Shown: in pieces, positions 8,292-17,085 of the stretch
Numbering within the stretch: the first letter of the stretch is position 1
Layout: each line of letters starts with the position of its first letter
NCBI RefSeq assembly: GCF_000027165.1
Contig: NC_013853.1
Coordinates: forward strand, 1,860,001-1,924,000
From: Streptococcus mitis B6
GTDB lineage: Bacteria > Bacillota > Bacilli > Lactobacillales > Streptococcaceae
Reading direction: 5' to 3'
DNA length: 64,000 nt
The notes under the pieces: model-generated
Seen by the model: only the letters and a program-made list of their open reading frames with translations
Databases searched by the model: none
What the model was told of the DNA's origin: nothing
Position numbers and translations under genes: made by a program

Positions 8292-9140
8292 TTATGATTC
8301 TATTTTCTTTATTTCAATGGTCCAAGATGAACCGACACCCACATTATAGGCCTTGGCAAAGGAACCTTGGTTGATAGCCAGACCTAAACGATAGAGGGAA
8401 TTGATGTAAAGGATGGGTTGCCCAATTCTCACATCTGCAAATGATTTGCCATAAACAACCTGATTTTGATAGACCAGCATATCAGCGTGATAGATAGTCA
8501 CTTCAAAACGGTCACCAAATGCTGGTTCCAGCTTGTAAAATTCTTCTCGCGTGATAGAGGTCCAAAGCGAACCAAAACGCACATCCAGAATATCAATAGC
8601 TCCCTTCACCAAATGGTCTTCAATGATGGTCTCTACGACTGGAAGCTCCACAATCTGATCCACACTGAGCTCTGGCCCCACTTCCTCAAAACTAATGTGA
8701 CCACTGGCTAATTTAGCACCAGTATAGGCATAGACATCACGACCGTGGAAAGTATAAGAGTGCTCTGTGTTTTGACGTCTATTGGCCACTTCAGAAATCT
8801 CACGAATAGCTACAATACCAACGTGTTTCTTGATAAAAGAAAGAGTCCCATTGTCTGGAGTGACAATGTATTGATTTTTTGCAGTCTTGGCAACTACACT
8901 CTTACGTTTCGAGCCGACACCTGGATCGACAACCGATACAAAAGTCGTTCCCTCAGGCCAGTAATCCACCGTCTGAAAGAGACGATAGCTCCCCTCAAAA
9001 ATATTATAAGGTGTGATATCGTGCGTCAAGTGATGAATTTTTAAGGTTGGAGATTCTTCTAAAGCCACTCCAATCATAGCCGATACCGCACCATCAACCA
9101 GACCAAAGTCTGATTGTAACACCAGTAAATTATTATTCAT
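8292..9140 (-). CDS. SAM hydroxide adenosyltransferase (DUF62 family)
   Basis: A 282-residue protein of the DUF62/fluorinase-chlorinase superfamily. Most bacterial members use water or hydroxide to split S-adenosylmethionine into adenosine and methionine. Visible signatures are LQSDFGLVDGAV at the N-terminus, VSVVDPGVGSKR, VTPDNGTLSF and FHGRDVYAYTGAKLA, consistent with the SAM-binding N-terminal domain. A beta-rich C-terminal domain follows. The start is ATG 9140 after AAGGAGATAAA; an in-frame upstream start lacks a ribosome-binding site. It is followed closely by the UPF0397 S-component gene. Confidence 0.88.
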   Translation of the reverse strand: MNNNLLVLQSDFGLVDGAVSAMIGVALEESPTLKIHHLTHDITPYNIFEGSYRLFQTVDYWPEGTTFVSVVDPGVGSKRKSVVAKTAKNQYIVTPDNGTLSFIKKHVGIVAIREISEVANRRQNTEHSYTFHGRDVYAYTGAKLASGHISFEEVGPELSVDQIVELPVVETIIEDHLVKGAIDILDVRFGSLWTSITREEFYKLEPAFGDRFEVTIYHADMLVYQNQVVYGKSFADVRIGQPILYINSLYRLGLAINQGSFAKAYNVGVGSSWTIEIKKIES

Positions 9141-9292
9141 TTTATCTCCTTGTATATCCTTTATCATACCATATTTCAGAGAAAGGTGCTAATAGCTATT
9201 TCAATTGGTTAGGGTATAGTTTTACCTTATAGCAAAATTCCACTAAAAGCTCTTGTTATTAGCAAGTAGGTGCATTTTTTCTTGAAAAAAGG

Positions 9293-9298
9293 TATGAT
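9293..9298 (+). promoter_or_regulatory. -10 element of the trkA promoter
   Basis: TATGAT lies about 30 bp before the trkA start in a T-rich context. The -35 is not convincing (nearest candidates are poor matches), so this is a tentative call. Confidence 0.4.
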
Positions 9299-9327
9299 AG
9301 TTACATCATGAAAAAGTAGGTTTTATT

Positions 9328-10677
9328 ATGAAAATTATCCTTGTCGGAGGGGGAAAAGTTGGTTTTGCCCTCTGTCGCTCCTTGGTTGCAGAAAAGCATG
9401 ATGTTTTGCTGATCGAGCAAGACGAAGCTGTTCTCAATCATATTGTCAGTCGCTTTGATATCATTGGTATCCCTGGTAACGGAGCTGATTTTGCCATTCT
9501 TGAGCAAGCCAGCGTCCAAGATTGTGATATCTTTATCGCCCTGACTGAGTACGATGAAGTGAACATGATTGCAGCCGTTCTAGCCAAAAAAATGGGAGCT
9601 AAAGAGACCATCGTTCGGGTGCGGAACCCTGAATATTCTAACTCTTATTTCAAGGAAAAGAATATTCTCGGTTTTTCTCTTATCGTTAATCCTGAGCTCC
9701 TAGCTGCCCGCGCTATCGCGAATATCATTGACTTCCCCAACGCCCTATCTGTCGAACGTTTCTTTGGTGGACGGGTCAGCTTGATGGAATTCACTGTTAA
9801 ATCCTCCAGTAGTCTTTGCCAAATGCCCATTTCTGATTTTCGGAAAAAATTTGGCAATGTCATTGTCTGTGCGATAGAGAGGGATCATCAAATTATCATT
9901 CCAAGCGGTGACATGACTGTACAGGATAAAGATAGAATCTTTGTCACTGGTAACCGTGTTGACATGATGCTCTTCCATAATTATTTCAAGTCTCGTGCCG
10001 TGAAGAGTCTTCTTATTGTTGGAGCTGGTAGAATTGCCTATTATCTACTAGGTATCCTCAAAGACAGTCGTATAGATACCAAGGTTATTGAAATCAATCC
10101 TGAAATCGCCAGCTTCTTTAGCGAGAAATTCCCAAATCTCTACATCGTTCAAGGAGATGGTACCACAAAAGATATTCTGCTGGAAGAAAGTGCTCAAAAC
10201 TATGATGCCGTTGCGACTCTAACAGGAGTCGATGAGGAAAATCTGATTACCTCTATGTTCCTTGACAGGGTAGGTGTACAGAAAAATATTACCAAGGTCA
10301 ATCGTACCAGTCTCCTCGAGATTATCCATGCACCTGATTTTTCAAGTATCATCACACCTAAAAGCATCGCTGTTGATACAATCATGCACTTTATTCGTGG
10401 TCGGGTTAATGCTCAGTATTCAGACCTTCAAGCCATGCACCATCTAGCCAATGGCCAAATCGAAACCCTGCAATTCCATATCAAGGAAGCTAATAAGATG
10501 ACTGCCAAACCTCTTTCTCAACTCAAACTGAAAAAAGGGGTTCTTATAGCAGCCATCATTCGAAAGGGCAAAACTATTTTCCCTACTGGGGAGGATATGC
10601 TGGAAGTTGGAGACAAGCTCCTAGTAACAACTTTGTTGCCAAACATCACCAAGATTTATGACTTGATTGCGAGGTAA
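9328..10677 (+). CDS. trkA: Trk potassium uptake regulatory protein TrkA
   Basis: A 449-residue cytoplasmic gating ring subunit for TrkH-type K+ channels. It shows two tandem RCK units. The first Rossmann loop is at the N-terminus (LVGGGKVGFALC), the second near 225 (LLIVGAGRIAYYLLG), each followed by an RCK-C/TrkA-C region; the last ends near LEVGDKLLVTTLLP. Nucleotide binding to the Rossmann sites is known to control the channel. Three bases separate it from trkH, so they form an operon. The ribosome-binding site is weak (AAGTAGG). Confidence 0.93.
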   Translation: MKIILVGGGKVGFALCRSLVAEKHDVLLIEQDEAVLNHIVSRFDIIGIPGNGADFAILEQASVQDCDIFIALTEYDEVNMIAAVLAKKMGAKETIVRVRNPEYSNSYFKEKNILGFSLIVNPELLAARAIANIIDFPNALSVERFFGGRVSLMEFTVKSSSSLCQMPISDFRKKFGNVIVCAIERDHQIIIPSGDMTVQDKDRIFVTGNRVDMMLFHNYFKSRAVKSLLIVGAGRIAYYLLGILKDSRIDTKVIEINPEIASFFSEKFPNLYIVQGDGTTKDILLEESAQNYDAVATLTGVDEENLITSMFLDRVGVQKNITKVNRTSLLEIIHAPDFSSIITPKSIAVDTIMHFIRGRVNAQYSDLQAMHHLANGQIETLQFHIKEANKMTAKPLSQLKLKKGVLIAAIIRKGKTIFPTGEDMLEVGDKLLVTTLLPNITKIYDLIAR

Positions 10678-10680
10678 GAA

Positions 10681-12120
10681 ATGAATAAAAGTATGATTCG
10701 TTACCTCCTTTCAAAATTACTTTTGATTGAAGCTGCTCTTCTCTTGGTTCCTGTAGCTGTTGCTATCTATTACCGTGAATCGATCCAAGTCTTTACAGCC
10801 CTCTTTACAACGATTGGGATTCTCGTATTACTAGGCGGTTCAGGAATTTTACAAAAGCCAAAAAATCAACGGATTTATGCCAAGGAGGGAATCTTGATCG
10901 TTGCCCTCTGTTGGATCCTCTGGTCTTTCTTTGGTGGTCTCCCCTTTGTCTTTGCAGGGCAAATTCCCAGCGTTATCGATGCCTTTTTTGAGATCAGTTC
11001 TGGGTTTACAACTACCGGAGCAACTATTCTGAACGACGTTTCGGTTCTCAGCCGTTCCCTCCTCTTCTGGCGAAGTTTTACCCACTTGATCGGAGGGATG
11101 GGAGTGCTTGTTTTTGCACTTGCTATTATGGATAATGCCAAGAATAGCCACCTAGAGGTAATGAAGGCTGAGGTTCCTGGTCCCGTCTTTGGTAAAGTTG
11201 TATCCAAGCTAAAAAACACCGCTCAGATTCTCTATCTCCTTTATCTAGCTCTCTTCTCCCTCTTTGTCATCATCTATTATCTAGCTGGCATGCCCCTATT
11301 TGATAGTTTTGTTATTGCTATGGGGACAGCGGGAACAGGGGGGTTTACCGTCTATAACGACGGAATTGCTCACTATGGTAGCTCACTGATTACCTATCTG
11401 GTTAGTATAGGAGTTCTGGTTTTTGGGGTAAATTTCAATCTCTACTACTACCTCATGCTCCGTCGCATCAAAGCCTTCTTTGGTGACGAAGAACTTCGTG
11501 CTTACTTGGTCATTGTACTGCTTTCTACAGGCTTGATTAGCCTTAATACCCTCTATCTCTACCCAGGATTTTCAAAGAGTTTTGAAATGGCCTTCTTCCA
11601 GGTTTCCAACATCATTACAACAACTGGTTTTGGATATGGAGACATTACCAACTGGCCCCTATTCTCCCAGTTTATCCTCCTCTTCCTTATGGCAATCGGT
11701 GGTTCTGCTGGTTCAACCGCAGGTGGACTCAAGGTTATTCGAGGCCTCATCCTTTCAAAAATTGCTAAAAATCAGATTTTGTCAATCCTATCGCCCCACC
11801 GTGTTTTGACCCTCCATGTTAATAAAACGGTGATTGACAAAGATACCCAGCATAAGATTCTCAAGTACTTTGTCATCTATGCTATGATTTTGCTAGCACT
11901 TATCTTTATTGTCAGCCTAGATAGCAATGATTTCCTAGTTGTTACCAGTGCTGTTTTTAGTTGTTTCAATAATATCGGACCTATCCTAGGAACCACTTCT
12001 AGTTTCTCAATCTTTAGTCCCATCTCAAAAATTCTCCTCTCCTTTGCAATGATTGCAGGGCGCTTGGAGATCTACCCAATCTTACTTCTCTTTATGAAGA
12101 GAACTTGGTCTAAGAGATAA
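10681..12120 (+). CDS. trkH: Trk potassium uptake membrane protein TrkH
   Basis: A 479-residue K+-translocating membrane subunit. Four pore-loop signatures typical of the SKT superfamily are visible: SSGFTTTGATI, GTAGTGGFTVY, TTTGFGYGDI and, more divergent, SCFNNIGPILG. The C-terminus has the characteristic MIAGRLEIYPILLLF. It partners with TrkA encoded 3 bp upstream. The unit ends at a strong terminator at 12127-12163. Confidence 0.93.
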   Translation: MNKSMIRYLLSKLLLIEAALLLVPVAVAIYYRESIQVFTALFTTIGILVLLGGSGILQKPKNQRIYAKEGILIVALCWILWSFFGGLPFVFAGQIPSVIDAFFEISSGFTTTGATILNDVSVLSRSLLFWRSFTHLIGGMGVLVFALAIMDNAKNSHLEVMKAEVPGPVFGKVVSKLKNTAQILYLLYLALFSLFVIIYYLAGMPLFDSFVIAMGTAGTGGFTVYNDGIAHYGSSLITYLVSIGVLVFGVNFNLYYYLMLRRIKAFFGDEELRAYLVIVLLSTGLISLNTLYLYPGFSKSFEMAFFQVSNIITTTGFGYGDITNWPLFSQFILLFLMAIGGSAGSTAGGLKVIRGLILSKIAKNQILSILSPHRVLTLHVNKTVIDKDTQHKILKYFVIYAMILLALIFIVSLDSNDFLVVTSAVFSCFNNIGPILGTTSSFSIFSPISKILLSFAMIAGRLEIYPILLLFMKRTWSKR

Positions 12121-12126
12121 AATACA

Positions 12127-12163
12127 ACCACACCTTGTTTCCTTACAAAGTGTGGTGTTTTTA
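12127..12163 (+). terminator. Terminator of trkA-trkH
   Basis: ACCACACCTTGT-ttcctt-ACAAAGTGTGGT with one mismatch, followed by GTTTTTATTTT. Confidence 0.85.
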
Positions 12164-12228
12164 TTTTCAAATACTCCCCCAACTCAAATTATCTTTGAAT
12201 CCTGGTCAGACATTTCAGTGCCTGACTT

Positions 12229-12343
12229 ATACTCTTCGAAAATCTCTTCAAACCACGTCAGCTCTATCTGCAACCTCAAAACAGTGTTTTGAGTAACCTG
12301 CTGCTAGCTTCCTAGTTTGCTCTTTGATTTTCGAAGAGTATTA
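12229..12343 (+). repeat. BOX element (short form)
   Basis: It begins ATACTCTTCGAAAATC and ends with the exact inverse GATTTTCGAAGAGTAT. Between them are the BOX landmarks AACCACGTCAGC, CAACCTCAAAACAGTG and GCTAGCTTCCTAGTTTGCTC. The boxA segment is cut short and joined to a single boxB-like core and boxC. Unlike the other copies, whose boxC end reads TCATTGAGTAT, both ends here are the boxA-type terminus, giving perfect 16-bp terminal inverted repeats. Confidence 0.85.
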
Positions 12344-12357
12344 AGGAATTTAAGATC

Positions 12358-12392
12358 CCAAAAAACAACCCCCAGTCGACTGACCGAGGGTT
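12358..12392 (-). terminator. Terminator of pflB
   Basis: Minus strand: AACCC...GGGTT stem containing an inner CAGT/ACTG, followed by GTTTTTT. Confidence 0.8.
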
Positions 12393-12416
12393 CCTTTTCA
12401 TTATTCAAGAACTTGA

Positions 12417-14732
12417 TTAGCTCAATGCATCATCCATAGAAAGAACTTCGTGGAAGACACGTTGTGTCAATTCAGTTTTTTGTTCTGGAGTGAGGTATTT
12501 AGTGTTTACACAGTATCCAGAGATACGTACGATAACATCTTCACCAGACATAATCTTTTCGTAAACATCGTTCAAGTCCATAACGTTCAAGTTAACGTGT
12601 TGTCCACCGTTTTCAAAGTAACCATCAAGGATTGTTACCAAGTTATCAACTTGTTCGTCACGAGTCTTACCAAGAGCACGTGGTGAAACTTGAGTAGTCA
12701 ATGAGATACCGTCAGCCGCATAACCAAAGTCAAGGCTAGAAAGTGAGTTCAAGTTTTGCAACCAGCCACCTTTAGCTTTGTTAGATGGGTTAGCACCTGG
12801 TGAGAAGAACTCAAGTTTAGACAAGTTCACAGAACCATCTTCGTTGAGGTACACACCTTTGTGGACTGGTGAGTTACCAGTTTGTTTAGAGTAAGCAACG
12901 TTAGATGTAATTGTCAAAAGTGATACAGTAGCTTCAGCATCTTTGTAAAGTTTGTGGCTACGTAGACGAGTTGTGTAAGCTTCAATCAACCATTCTGCCA
13001 ATTCGTTTGAACGTGGGTCATCTTCACCCCAACGTGGGTATTCACCGATTGTTTCGTAATCGTAGATGTAGCCATTTTCATCACGGATTGGTTTAACTGT
13101 AGCGTATTTGATAGCTGACAATGTATCAACAGTGTTGGCAAATCCACAGATACCGAATCCCATGTTAGCACGTTGTTTAGTTGGCAAGAAGGCCATTTGA
13201 ACAGCTTCATAGTTGTACTTATCAGTCATGTAGTGGATGATGTTCAAAGCATCTACGTAAGTGTCAGTCAACCAGTCAAGAGATTTTTCAAAGTTAGCTT
13301 TAACTGATTCGAATTCAAGAACTTCGTCACGGATTGGTTCGATGTCAAATACTTTGTAGTCTTTGTGAACATCGTCGTAACCACCGTTCAAACCAGTAAG
13401 AAGGGCTTTCAATACGTTTACACGAGCACCGAAGTACTGGATGTTGTGGCGTTGTTCTTCATTTTCTGGGTCAAGTGGAGACACACAGCATGAGATACAG
13501 CTCATTTCACCATATCCATCTTTAGCCATTGTTGTTACACCTTCGTATTGGATAGAAGAGTGTTTGTGGCTCATGTGCATACAGTAGCGACGGAAGTTGT
13601 ATGGCAATTTGTCAGTCCAAAGAACTGTCAAGTTTGGCTCTGGAGAGTTACCGATATTGTCAAGAGTATTCAAGAAACGGTAGTCCATCTTAGTAACACG
13701 GTGACGACCGTCGTTACCCATACCAGCCATAGAAGTTGTGATGAAAGTTGGGTCACCTGAGTACAATTGGTCATAAGCTTTTGTACGAGCAAATTTAACT
13801 GTACGAAGTTTCATAACGAAATCATCAACGAATTCTTGGATTTCTGATTCAGTAAATGTACCACGAGCAAGGTCACGTTCTGCAAAGATATCCAATACAA
13901 TTGGCACACGTCCAAGAGATGTAGCAGCACCGTTGATAACACGGCAGACAGACATAAAGGCGATGTTAACCCATTGGATTGCTTCTTTAACGTTCATCGC
14001 TGGTTTGCGAACGTCAACTCCATAAAGGTCACCCAAGCGAACAACTTGTTGCAATGCTTGGTATTGAAGATTGATTTCTTCACGAAGACGGATTGTTTCT
14101 TCATCGATTTCTTCGACTGCATTCCAGTCGTTTACTTTTTCTTGCATCAAGTAATCTGCACCGTAAAGAGCAAGACGTGCGTAAACACCGATGATACGTC
14201 CGCGTGAGTATGCATCTGGAAGACCAGTTACAGTGTGTGCGTGACGAGCACGACGGATATTTGAAGTGTAGGCACGGAAGATACCGTCGTTAACCGTTGT
14301 TACATATTTAGTGAAGATTTCGTGAACAGCTGGGTCTGGTTCGTATCCATTTTCTTTCAAAGTAGTTTCAGCCATACGGATACCACCTTTTGGCATGAAG
14401 TTCAATTTGAAGAGTTCGTCATTTTGGATACCAAAGATAACTTCATTTTCTTTGTCGATAAATCCAGCAGGGATATCAGCGATAGATGTTGGACGAGTGT
14501 CCATTGGGAAACGAGTTTCTTCGTAGTGAGCCTTAGTTTCTTCTACAATTTTTTTGATGTGAAGTGAACGTTCTGTTGGTCCTGCAAGGAAGCTTTCGTC
14601 TCCATCGTAAGGTGTGTAGTTAGCTTGTACGAAGCGTGATACACTTGCTTTTTCTTTCCAATCTACGCCTTTGAAGCCTTCCCAAGCTTTATCAAAAATA
14701 TCTTGTGCTTCAACAACTGTTTTAACAACCAT
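12417..14732 (-). CDS. pflB: Formate acetyltransferase (pyruvate formate-lyase)
   Basis: Glycyl-radical enzyme converting pyruvate and CoA to acetyl-CoA and formate in mixed-acid fermentation. The 771-residue protein has the normal family length. The adjacent catalytic cysteines are visible in [13 protein letters not shown] (near 413), and the glycyl-radical loop near 738 in [14 protein letters not shown], close to the C-terminus. The start is ATG 14730-14732 with AGAGGA upstream; the longer frame has no such site. It is monocistronic between its own promoter and terminator. Activation needs a PflA enzyme, which is not in this window. Confidence 0.97.
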   Translation of the reverse strand: MVVKTVVEAQDIFDKAWEGFKGVDWKEKASVSRFVQANYTPYDGDESFLAGPTERSLHIKKIVEETKAHYEETRFPMDTRPTSIADIPAGFIDKENEVIFGIQNDELFKLNFMPKGGIRMAETTLKENGYEPDPAVHEIFTKYVTTVNDGIFRAYTSNIRRARHAHTVTGLPDAYSRGRIIGVYARLALYGADYLMQEKVNDWNAVEEIDEETIRLREEINLQYQALQQVVRLGDLYGVDVRKPAMNVKEAIQWVNIAFMSVCRVINGAATSLGRVPIVLDIFAERDLARGTFTESEIQEFVDDFVMKLRTVKFARTKAYDQLYSGDPTFITTSMAGMGNDGRHRVTKMDYRFLNTLDNIGNSPEPNLTVLWTDKLPYNFRRYCMHMSHKHSSIQYEGVTTMAKDGYGEMSCISCCVSPLDPENEEQRHNIQYFGARVNVLKALLTGLNGGYDDVHKDYKVFDIEPIRDEVLEFESVKANFEKSLDWLTDTYVDALNIIHYMTDKYNYEAVQMAFLPTKQRANMGFGICGFANTVDTLSAIKYATVKPIRDENGYIYDYETIGEYPRWGEDDPRSNELAEWLIEAYTTRLRSHKLYKDAEATVSLLTITSNVAYSKQTGNSPVHKGVYLNEDGSVNLSKLEFFSPGANPSNKAKGGWLQNLNSLSSLDFGYAADGISLTTQVSPRALGKTRDEQVDNLVTILDGYFENGGQHVNLNVMDLNDVYEKIMSGEDVIVRISGYCVNTKYLTPEQKTELTQRVFHEVLSMDDALS

Positions 14733-14787
14733 GTTAATGTCCTCTGTTTTCTTTCTAGTAACAGTCATCTGTTACATTTATGAAACT

Positions 14788-14814
14788 AGTATACCATACA
14801 GTAACCGATTTCAA
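14788..14814 (-). promoter_or_regulatory. Probable pflB promoter
   Basis: Minus strand: extended -10 TGGTATACT (TATACT at 14788-14793) with TTGAAA (14809-14814) 15 bp upstream. The short spacer is compensated by the TG extension. Confidence 0.55.
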
Positions 14815-14931
14815 CAAGCGAAAATTCCTTATTTTTACACTTTCTTTTCTAACACAGACCGTTCTTTATGTCAAACTGTATTATATTTTTGAAAAAATAA
14901 AGTCTTTTTTTCTTTTTTTCAGAAAAAAGGG

Positions 14932-14937
14932 TATAAT
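14932..14937 (+). promoter_or_regulatory. -10 element for dinB
   Basis: Consensus TATAAT 33 bp before the dinB start, in a long T/A-rich tract. No good -35 hexamer is evident. Confidence 0.45.
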
Positions 14938-14970
14938 AAAAGAAAATAAGCAGTAAAAAGGGAGCTAGGT

Positions 14971-16032
14971 ATGTTGATTTTTCCTTTATTAAATGATTTG
15001 TCAAGAAAAATCATCCATATTGACATGGATGCCTTTTTTGCTGCGGTGGAAATCAGAGATAATCCTAAACTCAGAGGAAAACCTGTCATTATCGGCAGTG
15101 ACCCTCGGCAAACAGGTGGGCGTGGTGTCGTTTCCACTTGTAGCTATGAGGCGCGAGCTTTTGGTGTCCATTCAGCCATGAGCTCTAAGGAAGCCTATGA
15201 GCGTTGTCCCCAGGCCGTCTTCATCTCAGGAAATTATGAAAAATATAAAGCTGTGGGACTCCAGATTCGAGCTATTTTCAAGCGTTATACAGATTTGATT
15301 GAACCTATGAGCATTGACGAAGCCTATTTGGATGTAACAGAAAATAAACTCGGCATCAAGTCAGCGGTCAAAATTGCTCGCCTCATTCAAAAAGACATCT
15401 GGCAAGAACTCCATCTAACTGCTTCCGCAGGCGTTTCTTATAACAAATTCTTAGCTAAAATGGCCAGCGATTATCAAAAGCCACATGGTTTGACAGTGAT
15501 TCTACCTGAACAAGCTGAGGACTTTCTCAAACAAATGGATATTGCTAAATTTCATGGAGTAGGAAAAAAGACAGTCGAAAGACTTCATCAAATGGGTGTT
15601 TTTACCGGCGCTGATCTACTTGAAGTCCCTGAGGTAACCCTAATAGACCGCTTTGGCAGACTGGGCTATGACCTGTATCGAAAGGCTCGTGGTATTCACA
15701 ATTCCCCTGTCAAATCCAATCGTATCCGTAAATCAATTGGCAAGGAGAAAACCTATGGAAAGATTCTCCGTGCCGAGGAAGACATCAAAAAAGAGCTAGC
15801 TCTTCTATCAGAAAGAGTCGCTCTCAATCTCAATCAGCAAGAAAAAGCTGGAAAAATTGTCATTTTGAAAATCCGCTACGAAGACTTTTCAACTCTCACT
15901 AAACGAAAAAGTCTTGCTCAAAAAACACAGGATGCTAGTCAGATAAGCCAAATAGCCCTGCAACTCTATGAAGAATTAAGCGAGAAAGACAGAGGTGTCC
16001 GCCTGTTGGGGATTACCGTGACTGGATTTTAA
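14971..16032 (+). CDS. dinB: DNA polymerase IV
   Basis: A 353-residue Y-family translesion polymerase. Catalytic acidic motifs are [14 protein letters not shown] near the N-terminus and [12 protein letters not shown] near 110. A HhH-containing thumb ([16 protein letters not shown]) and a little-finger domain follow. The start is ATG 14971 after GGGAG. The TAA stop (16030-16032) coincides with the first bases of a BOX element, so the repeat abuts the last codon. It is transcribed away from pflB. Confidence 0.95.
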   Translation: MLIFPLLNDLSRKIIHIDMDAFFAAVEIRDNPKLRGKPVIIGSDPRQTGGRGVVSTCSYEARAFGVHSAMSSKEAYERCPQAVFISGNYEKYKAVGLQIRAIFKRYTDLIEPMSIDEAYLDVTENKLGIKSAVKIARLIQKDIWQELHLTASAGVSYNKFLAKMASDYQKPHGLTVILPEQAEDFLKQMDIAKFHGVGKKTVERLHQMGVFTGADLLEVPEVTLIDRFGRLGYDLYRKARGIHNSPVKSNRIRKSIGKEKTYGKILRAEEDIKKELALLSERVALNLNQQEKAGKIVILKIRYEDFSTLTKRKSLAQKTQDASQISQIALQLYEELSEKDRGVRLLGITVTGF

Positions 16033-16144
16033 TACTTTTCGAAAATCCCTTCAAACCACGTCAGCTCTATCTGCAACCTCAAAACAGTATTTTGAGCAAC
16101 CTTTGGCTAGCTTCCTAATTTGCTCTTTGATTTTCATTGAGTAT
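16032..16144 (+). repeat. BOX element (short form) at the dinB stop
   Basis: It begins ATACTTTTCGAAAATC and ends TTTTCATTGAGTAT, with AACCACGTCAGC, CAACCTCAAAACAGT and GGCTAGCTTCCTAATTTGC between. The first A is the last base of the dinB stop codon. Confidence 0.85.
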
Positions 16145-16146
16145 AA

Positions 16147-16178
16147 AACCTTGAAGAGGTTCCCCTTCAAGGTTTTTT
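16147..16178 (+). terminator. Terminator between dinB and uppP
   Basis: AACCTTGAA/TTCAAGGTT stem followed by TTTTTT on the plus strand. The complement has GGTTTTAT, so it may also end uppP transcripts from the other side. Confidence 0.8.
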
Positions 16179-16179
16179 C

Positions 16180-17025
16180 TTATACAAATAAACGGACAAA
16201 ACTGTAAAGTAGCAAGACACTACCAAGCACGATGCGGTATTTACCGAAAAGGGTAAAGTCGTGTTTTTTCACATAGCTGGTCAAGAAGCGAATAGCGACC
16301 ATGCTGACTGCAAAAGCGACTCCCATCGCAACCAAGAGCAAGAACAATTGCCCAAAGTTCAAGAGTTGTCCTGTTTTTACAAATTTGAAAATCTTTAAAG
16401 CACTAGCTCCAAACATAACAGGAATACCTAGATAGAAGGTAAATTCTGTCACAACAGAACGACTGGTTCCATTTAACAAACCACCGACAATCGTTGCCCC
16501 AGAACGGCTTGTCCCTGGTAAAAGGGCAAGAACTTGGAAGAGTCCGATATAGAAAGCTGTCGTATAAGGAAGCTTGTCCAACTCTGTTACACTTGGCTCG
16601 ATAGCACGCGCTTTATTGCGCTTTTCCAAATAAATAAAGGCAATCCCATAGATAATCAACATAAGAGCGACTGAAACCATGTTATGGAAGTGGGTATCAA
16701 ACCAATCATCAAACTTAAATACTGCAAGCAAAGGCAAAGTGGCAACCAAGACCTTCAACCACAGTCTCCAAGTCTTACGAACTTCCTGCTTGTCCTTTGT
16801 CGGTTTGAAAGGATTGAGCTTGTTAAAGTAAATGACCATGACTGCTAAAATCGCACCAAGCTGAATCACGACATTAAACATGGACATAAAAGATTCATTC
16901 TGATTTTGGTATTGGATAAATTCCTCTGCTAAAATCAAGTGACCTGTACTGGAAATCGGCAACCATTCCGTAATTCCTTCAACAATACCGAAGAAGATAG
17001 ATTTTAAAATTTCAATAAGATACAT
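16180..17025 (-). CDS. uppP: Undecaprenyl-diphosphatase UppP (BacA type)
   Basis: A 281-residue integral membrane enzyme that dephosphorylates undecaprenyl pyrophosphate to recycle the cell-wall lipid carrier; its level affects bacitracin sensitivity. The two conserved family regions are present: [17 protein letters not shown] near 17-33 and [15 protein letters not shown] near 170. It starts at ATG 17025 after AAGGAG, with an extended -10 (TGCTATAAT) about 25 bp upstream. It is unrelated in sequence to the two PAP2-type proteins in the window, which may catalyse similar reactions. Confidence 0.95.
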   Translation of the reverse strand: MYLIEILKSIFFGIVEGITEWLPISSTGHLILAEEFIQYQNQNESFMSMFNVVIQLGAILAVMVIYFNKLNPFKPTKDKQEVRKTWRLWLKVLVATLPLLAVFKFDDWFDTHFHNMVSVALMLIIYGIAFIYLEKRNKARAIEPSVTELDKLPYTTAFYIGLFQVLALLPGTSRSGATIVGGLLNGTSRSVVTEFTFYLGIPVMFGASALKIFKFVKTGQLLNFGQLFLLLVAMGVAFAVSMVAIRFLTSYVKKHDFTLFGKYRIVLGSVLLLYSFVRLFV

Positions 17026-17085
17026 AGATTACTCCTTTTTCTATCTTCCATTATAGCATATTTTTTCAGTCTGTGATAGCTCTCT

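Noticed and set aside
12229..12343. RUP element instead of BOX
   Set aside because: The internal landmarks, and in the copy at 25090 the CTACGGCAAGGC boxA signature, are those of BOX.
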